From Heterodera schachtii (lineage: Eukaryota > Nematoda > Chromadorea > Rhabditida > Heteroderidae), in the NCBI GenBank assembly GCA_023374025.1, contig SIJG01000005.1, forward strand, positions 1,286,782-1,350,781: a stretch of 64,000 bases of DNA, in the 5' to 3' direction. This document shows, piece by piece, positions 56,739-64,000 of the stretch. The notes under the pieces are model-generated. The model had not been told where the DNA came from. It saw only the letters and a list, made by a program, of their open reading frames with translations, and did no database searches. The position numbers and the translations under genes were made by a program. Every line of letters starts with the position of its first letter. Positions within the stretch are counted from its first letter, which is position 1.

Positions 56739-58316
56739 TCAGTTTTTTGAAAGCTGTTTATGAACTTGTGCAAGAAAAATAAGCGCAATTCGATGCTCAG
56801 GAAATGTTTGAAGGCACAACTAAAACATTAATTAATTAAGAGATAATACGTTATTAATTTTAAATTAATTATAATTAAATAAACTAATTGAATAATTAAT
56901 TCTAATTACTTTGGTCAGATCAAACAATTTTTTCTGAGGCGCATTATTCTCTTCATCAGTAGCAAATCTTGAATAATTGAATTGCATTTTTTGATTATTC
57001 TGCACAAATTAACTGACAATGCTTCTCAGTTTGCCGATATAATCCTAAATAATAATAATTAATTAAATATTACCCTGTTTGGCATTTTAATTGGCCACCT
57101 GTTCCATGCCAATCCGTTCCTCCACCAGTGCCATTTCTCCAGTTTCGTCTCGCCCACTCTCCGGCATCCAAATCCACCGACTTTTCGGCTTCAACGGAAC
57201 GATGCCAAAGTCTCCCGTCACAAAATCGTCTGTTTTGTACATGACATTGAACTGCTTCAACTTGGAGAAACCCATCTTGGCCATGAATTCCATGTCCAAA
57301 CGGCGCTTTTGCTCCCAATTGTCCATGGGGTGTTTGTTGTTGAACAACATTCAGTAGAGCAGCAAACCGACGAACCACACCAAGTCTTTGCCCGTTGTTG
57401 TGCTTCTGTTATCCTGAATTATTTCATTAATATTTATTTAATTAGTTAATTAATTAATTGGGTAATTAAATAATTAACGACAAACTTTGATTTGCTCAGG
57501 ACTCATAAATAGCACATCTTTCAGCCAAATCATCTGCTGTTTTGGTCTCTGTTCTGATGGAAATGTCCTTTCCCGTGGGTCTTTGACTATTTTCCACCGT
57601 TTTGTTAAATTCAATTTTCAAATTTCCCGCCAATTCTTCGGCGCCAAATTCAAATTCATTTTGACGAATCACCAAAAAATGTTCAAATGTTAAAATGCCA
57701 TCAAAAATTGGCTGATCAAAGTTTTGCTGATGTTTTATTGACCATTTTTGTGAGGACAAAACGGCAAAAATCAAATTCAGTGCAATTTTTGCGATTGTTT
57801 TCGCGGGCACTTTGTGGTAAAAGCCGTGATAAGCCACAACAGCGGACAAATATTCGTTGAGAGGGCATTTGAAATTTGGCGAAATGTTTGCATTTGTGGC
57901 GTTTTGTCCATCCATTTCATTTTCCAAATTTATTTCAGTTTTTGGTCTAATAATATTCTTTTCAATTGCTTCTACCGATTTTTTATGCGCTGATTTTAAG
58001 AAAATAATTTATTTTTTTTTTTTAAATTTAAATTTTACCAATTTCTATTGAAGAATGGGCTGGTGCAATTCGTGAAATTGACATCACTTTTGAATGGCTT
58101 TTTTGTTCCTCCGATTTTAATTGAAAGTGAAATTTTGGCGATTGGCCAAAAAATGGTGAGCCTTTAAATAGAAATTTAATTTATAAAAATCACATTTTCA
58201 TAACCTTTATTAATTGCAAAATTGTTCATGGGATTTGGTGCCGAAGAAAGCAAAATATTGGCAAAATGCCAAATAAATCCGTAAAGGAGAATTGAAGGAA
58301 TGTAAAATGTTGACAT
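56739..58316 (-). pseudogene. Kinase-like gene, copy 2 (two stops and a frameshift)
   Basis: Same six-exon layout as copy 1. Disruptions: CGA to TGA at 57353-57351 in the LLYRMLF segment; GAA to TAA at 57011-57009 in the next exon; one inserted base near 57590 in the long exon, after the LKIEFN..V segment, shifting the frame to an early stop. The signal-peptide exon (58316-58205) is open. Unless all three are corrected, no full protein is made. Confidence 0.75.
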
Positions 58317-59148
58317 TTAAAATAAACAATTAAATTATTAGTTGAATTATTTATTTGTTTTAAAATTGTTTTTGCTAAACAACGAATATTTATGTTTATG
58401 TAAATAAATATTGTCAAAATCATAAAATCTTTTGCTGTTAATATTTTATTATAATTAAATGAATGGTCCGAATTTTTGTAAAATATTTTTTATTTATATA
58501 AATTTTTAATTAAAATACAGAAAAATAATTTATTAGTTTTTTTGAATTTCATTAAGTTAAAATTATTACAAAATTCTCAGCTTAAATATTCCATTTTATT
58601 TGTTTGCCCTTACTAATCTCGTCATGGATTAAGTGTGGATGATGCAAATTTTAACAAATAATTTTGCAATTTCAAACAATTTCCGGCCCATTTAATTATT
58701 TTTAATCATTAAAATAAAAATAAAAAAATGCAAAAAATCACAAGATTATTTTCCGTAAGGATGATTTACAAGATAATGATGATGAAATTCATAAAACAGC
58801 AATTAAATTCAATAAATTACGAATTAATTACTGTTTGGGCACTATCATATGATTATTTCCCATTATTGGCTTATTCTGCACAAATCATGATGATGGAATA
58901 TTTTTATGTTGAATTTTTTTTTTGATCAATATTTCCAAAGAAAAAAACACTAAAATAAATTAATAAACATAAATAAAATAAGAAATAATTTATAAATTCT
59001 GGAAGGAAATTCCCCGACAAATTTTGTCGGGGATGGCTGGAGAAATTTAAAAATTTCGGTGAAGAAATCTTGATGAAAGCTCAAGAAAAAGTTAACAGAA
59101 ATTTTTAAATATAAAAATTACAGAAACTCATTTAATGGGCGCTATGTA
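58317..59148. other. AT-rich upstream region of copy 2
   Basis: Duplicate of 52937-53766 with small indels. No additional feature. Confidence 0.4.
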
Positions 59149-60405
59149 ATTTCGACACTTAGTAATTCGACATTAAGTAATTTCGACACTTAGTAATTCG
59201 ACATTAAGTAATTTCGACACTTAGTAATTCGACATTAAGTAATTTCGACACTTAGTAATTCGACATTAAGTAATTTCGACACTTAGTAATTCGACATTAA
59301 GTAATTTCGACATTTAGTAATTTGATATTAAGTAATTTCGACACTTAGTAATTCGACATTAAGTAATTTCGACACTTAGAAATTCGACATTAAGTAATTT
59401 CGACACTTAGTAATTCGACATTAAGTAATTTCGACACTTAGTAATTCGACATTAAGTAATTTTGACACTTAGTAATTCGACCTTAAGTAATTTCGACACT
59501 TAGTAATTCGACATTAAGTAATTTCGACACTTAGTAATTCGACATTAAGTAATTTCGACACTTAGTAATTCGACATTAAGTAATTTCGACACTTAGTAAT
59601 TCGACATTAAGTAATTTCGACACTTATTGTTAGTAATTCGACCCTAAGTATTTTCGACACTTAGTAATTCGACATTAAGTAATTTCGACACTTAGTAATT
59701 CGACATTAAGTAATTTTGACACTTAGTAATTCGACATTAAGTAATTTCGACACTTAGTAATTCGACATTAAGTAATTTCGACACTTAGTAATTCGACATT
59801 AAGTAATTTCGACACTTAGTAATTCGACATTAAGTAATTTCGACACTTAGTAATTCGACATTAAGTAATTTCGACACTTATTGTTAGTAATTCGACACTG
59901 AGTATTTTCGACACTTAGTAATTCGACATTAAGTAATTTCGACACTTAGTAATTCGACATTAAGTAATTTCGACATTTAGTAATTCGATATTAAGTAATT
60001 TCGACACTTAGTAATTCGACATTAAGTAATTTCGACACTTAGTAATTCGACATTAAGTAATTTCGACACTTAGTAATTCGACATTAAGTAATTTCGACAC
60101 TTAGTAATTCGACATTAAGTAATTTCGACTTCGACATTAAGTAATTTCGACATTTAGTAATTCGATATTAAGTAATTTCGACACAGTAATTCGACATTAA
60201 GTAATTTCGACATTTAGTAATTCGATATTAAGTAATTTCGACACTTAGTAATTCGACATTAAGTAATTTCGACACTTAGTAATTCGACATTAAGTAATTT
60301 CGACACTTAGTAATTCGACATTAAGTAATTTCGGCACTTAGTAATTCGACATTAAGTAATTTCGACACTTATTGTTAGTAATTCGACACTGAGTATTTTC
60401 GACAT
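59149..60405. repeat. 30-bp satellite, expanded array (unit 2)
   Basis: Same 15+15-bp units as at 53767-54030 but about 42 periods over 1.26 kb. Higher-order variants recur: CACTTATTGTTAGTAATTCG near 59625, 59877 and 60367, and GACATTTAGTAATTCGATAT near 59970, 60150 and 60210. Confidence 0.9.
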
Positions 60406-63086
60406 TGAACTATTTCAAAAACTTTCACCGTTTTGCTGCTTTTCGACAATGGACCATTTCGACATTGTGTAAATTCGACACTATTGAGAATTTTTTGAAA
60501 GTAATATGAATATTTTGAAAAATGCTATTATTTTGATAATTTTTCTCTGTTTCATTTTCCAATTCCTAATTTTAAAAAGAGTAGGTGGTATACAAACATG
60601 GGTCAAACCCAGAGTTCCCAAGTTTTTTTTTTCAAAATAAGACAAAACGGCTCAAAAACTAAGATTCGGACCCCAAAAATAAGATTTTTTCTAAAACTAA
60701 TAGTAGCGCGAAGGAACGCAATAAAAACATGAAAAATAGAGTTAAAACAATATTTTATTAGCGTAAAAACCAGGGTTGCCAACTGAAATTTTCAAAATCA
60801 GCATTTGGCCGACAAAAATCATCATTTGGGGTCAAAAATCACATTTTGGAAAATATTCATCAAAATGAAAAAATCAATAAAAATGTTTTTTTTACGGCAC
60901 GCTTTTTCCAAAAAACTTTTTGGAACCGGGGGGGGGGTCCGGTGCCGTGAAAATTTTTGAAAATTTCTATGCAATTTGTTAACAGATTTACACCAAAAAA
61001 TGACCAATTTTTGGCATTTTGAGCCCATTTTTATGAAAATTGGGGGCCCGTCGGTGCCGATAGGCGCCGCCGGAGGAAAAATAGAAATTTACCATTTTTA
61101 ACAGATTTTCATTGAAATTTTGGGCATGGCATTTTTACAGATTTTCACTGAAATTTTGGGCACTTTAACTCAAGAAAATGAAATAAAATTTAATTGTTTT
61201 CAAAATAAAAATTAATTCAAACATTCGCTTCAATAAAATCATTTTTGTATTTTTATTTTTAAATCCAAGAATAAGCACAAAATAAGGAGGTCATGCCAAA
61301 AAAAGGATAAATCTTAGAAAAAAGGACATTTTGGCTTTCTAAGATCCGGCCCCTCCAAAAAAGGACAAATCTTAGAAAAAAGGACACTTGGGGACTCTGG
61401 TCAAACGCAGTGTTAGCAAAAACCTTTCTAAATGCCAAAAGCGCAAGTTTTGCGCGCTAATTCAAAAAATACACTCACTGCCTTTTATGCATTGTTTATT
61501 TTGATCGCGTTGGGAAGTTTGGCACCAAATTAAGGAATTAAAAAATAAAATTTTTAATTGTCTATAAATTGCAACCATTTAATTTAAGAGCATTGTAAAT
61601 TTTAATCAAGTTAAAAACCGAAAGTTTTGAACGAATATCCGCTCAATTTACCATGCTTAATTTGCTAGACTCATTACCATTCATTCTAACATGTATTATT
61701 TGTTCCATAACAAGGCTCAGTCTGTTCAAGAATTAAAATTTTATGAGTTTCCCTACGTATAAACAGCTGTAAGAATTGACTAAATAATAAGATTGCCAGG
61801 TTTCCATACTTAAATTTTTTAATTTTCAAGAATATATAAATTTTAAGCACAAGGGTTGTTAAAATTTACTAAATTTTAATGCTTTTATTACATTTTACAC
61901 ATTTATTTTGTTTTATTTTTTTGAAATCCATCCCTCTGGTACCCAAACTTCCTGTCGCCATTTTGATCAGCCATAACTCGCACCATCTCCAAATAAACTG
62001 ACAAATTTGTTACCTAAGTTTTGAAAAGAAGCGGGATTTTGAAGGAAATTTTCATAAAATAAAAGCTAACAATGCTCGAAATTTAAAAAAAAATAAATTT
62101 AAATCTCATTAAAGACATCCTCACCGATTTGGAGTGCAATTTTCCCCATTTTTCAACACTGAGTAAAAAATAAAAATGATTTTTTAATCTGTTTTTATTT
62201 CAAATTTCTTTTTCCGCTTTTTTTGCTTTCATTTTGCATTTTTAATTTTTTTTTCTTCTTTCAAACGAATATTTTTTCAGTTAATTGTCGTATTTTAAAG
62301 TGAAAAAATGTACATTTTGATGCAATTAATTTTTCCGTGGTGCCAACGACAGAATTTGAGTAAAGAAGAAAATTAGAATTAAAATAAATTAATTTTTGCT
62401 GTTTCAAAAAAAAAATTATATTATCTATTATAAGAAAAAGTTTTAGTACGGTGTAAGATATTTCGGTATTTATAAGCAAATCAATTTAGAATTTATAAAA
62501 TTTTACGCTTTTAATTTAATACTTAGTTTAATTGAAATCTTTTTATATTTCGGTTGCGGAACTTTTCCCTATTTTACAAATTTTCTTTTATATTTTTTAT
62601 TGTGTCCAGACATTTGCGCCTATGTCCTAATTCGGGTTCAAACTTAAATTTTTTTCAATCCCGGATGGCTTAAACACCTTTAAAATTAAGAAAACAAGGT
62701 CTGTTGATTATCAGAAACAAATTCTGTTATTTTTTTTTTCAAAAAAAAATTCTGGAGAGCTGATGTCCGAGGCGCAAATGTGGGGTAGCATTTTTATCTC
62801 GTTTAGCTAATCTTTGCAGAAAATATTTCCTAATGTTTCACTGAGGAGTACTAATTTTCGCAATATTTAAATAAATATTTTTCATATCAAATGGCATTTC
62901 TGAGAGGAAACAAACAAATTAATTGTTGAAAAAATGATTTTTCAATTAAAATAATTTATCTATTAACAACAATAACGCTATAACAACAATAATATGAAAT
63001 TAAAACACATTTCTTGATTATTATTATTTGTTTGCTAATTACAATGAAAAAACATATTACAAATGAAAATTATCCAATTATATCTG
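60406..63086. repeat. Repeat-rich spacer of unit 2
   Basis: Near copy of 54031-56738. One difference: 54535-54580 carries a GGTGCC..GGCGCT palindrome that is reduced to GGGGGGGTCCGGTGCCGTG at 60930-60950. Confidence 0.6.
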
Positions 63087-64000
63087 TCAGTTTTTTGAAA
63101 GCTGTTTATGAACTTGTGCAAGAAAAATAAGCGCAATTCGATGCTCAGGAAATGTTTGAAGGCACAACTAAAACATTAATTAATTAAGAGATAATACGTT
63201 ATTAATTTTAAATTAATTATAATTAAATAAACTAATTGAATAATTAATTCTAATTACTTTGGTCAGATCAAACAATTTTTTCTGAGGCGCATTATTCTCT
63301 TCATCAGTAGCAAATCTTGAATAATTGAATTGCATTTTTTGATTATTCTGCACAAATTAACTGACAATGCTTCTCAGTTTGCCGATATAATCCTAAATAA
63401 TAATAATTAATTAAATATTACCCTGTTTGGCATTTTAATTGGCCACCTGTTCCATGCCAATCCGTTCCTCCACCAGTGCCATTTCTCCAGTTTCGTCTCG
63501 CCCACTCTCCGGCATCCAAATCCACCGACTTTTCGGCTTCAACGGAACGATGCCAAAGTCTCCCGTCACAAAATCGTCTGTTTTGTACATGACATTGAAC
63601 TGCTTCAACTTGGAGAAATCCATCTTGGCCATGAATTCCATGTCCAAACGGCGCTTTTGCTCCCAATTGTCCATGGGGTGTTTGTTGTTGAACAACATTC
63701 AGTAGAGCAGCAAACCGACGAACCACACCAAGTCTTTGCCCGTTGTTGTGCTTCTGTTATCCTGAATTTTATTTCATTTTAAATTTAAATAGTTTTATAA
63801 TTGGGTAATTAAATAATTAACGACAAACTTTGATTTGCTCAGGACTCATAAATAGCACATCTTTCAGCCAAATCATCTGCTTTTTCGATCTCTGTTCCGA
63901 TGGAAGTGTCCTTTCCCGTGGGTCTTGAATATTTTCCATCGTTTCGTTAAATTCAATTTTCAAATTTCCCGCCAATTCTTCGGCGCCAAATTCAAATTCA
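63087..64000 (-). pseudogene. Kinase-like gene, copy 3, cut by the window end
   Basis: Last three exons and part of the long exon are present. It shares both nonsense changes of copy 2 (63701-63699 and 63359-63357). The intron at about 63765-63830 and the long exon beyond are closer to copy 1, and the copy 2 frameshift is absent. Confidence 0.75.

Larger units (their letters stand above)
51140..64000. repeat. Tandem segmental triplication, 5.4 and 6.3 kb period
   Basis: Unit 1 is about 51140-56540, unit 2 about 56540-62890, and unit 3 starts about 62890 and runs off the window. Offset between corresponding points is 5,380 bp (52936 to 58316) and 6,348 bp (57091 to 63439). Most of the difference is the longer satellite in unit 2. 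Each unit holds one kinase-like gene, the satellite and the same repeat-rich spacer. Spacer identity between units 1 and 2 is very high. Confidence 0.9.

Overview
This is an AT-rich piece of an animal nuclear genome. Split genes with mostly short introns (GT..TTTTAG or TTTCAG), filamin, Rap GTPase and Tudor modules, and many short terminal-inverted-repeat elements fit a nematode best; a plant-parasitic tylenchid is possible but this is inference. Two genes (31.4 kb plus strand, 47.1 kb minus strand) have a pyrimidine-AG acceptor 5 to 9 bases before the start codon, as expected for spliced-leader trans-splicing. No bacterial-type features, rRNA or CRISPR arrays are present, and no convincing functional tRNA was seen.

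Layout. 0-3 kb: exons of trypsin-like (S1) serine peptidases, partial or decayed. 5-10 kb: three terminal-inverted-repeat elements, two of them with perfect 8-bp target duplications, and a broken CRAL-TRIO gene. 9.9-11.4 kb: a 1.5 kb pure polypurine tract. 12-25 kb: a minus-strand cluster of Tudor-domain gene copies and Thr/Pro-rich membrane-protein relatives. One copy carries a 48-bp minisatellite, one looks chimeric, and the cluster is interleaved with filamin and unknown-gene fragments. 19-21.5 kb: three nested insertions whose empty sites are visible in an inverted duplicate at 31 kb. 26.9-29.9 kb: the C-terminal exons of a filamin-like gene, all in phase. 30.2 kb: one Rap2-like exon with a frameshift. 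31.4-32.7 kb: a complete six-exon gene for a small secreted protein.

33.2-47.1 kb: a chain of about 19 minus-strand exons with almost entirely compatible splice phases. It ends in a recognisable poly(A) polymerase-type nucleotidyltransferase, preceded by a very long unrecognised region. Two small hAT-like elements sit in its introns. 51.1-64 kb: a 5.4-6.3 kb unit present three times in tandem. Each unit carries a gene for a predicted secreted, kinase-C-lobe-like protein and, downstream, a 30-bp satellite. Copy 1 is intact (six exons, 422 codons). Copies 2 and 3 share two nonsense mutations, and copy 3 is a mosaic of the other two.

Most of the remaining sequence is AT-rich intron or intergenic DNA filled with small dispersed repeats. 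Gene models were built by hand from reading frame, splice consensus and phase; there is no transcript evidence, and exon edges may be off by a few bases where noted.
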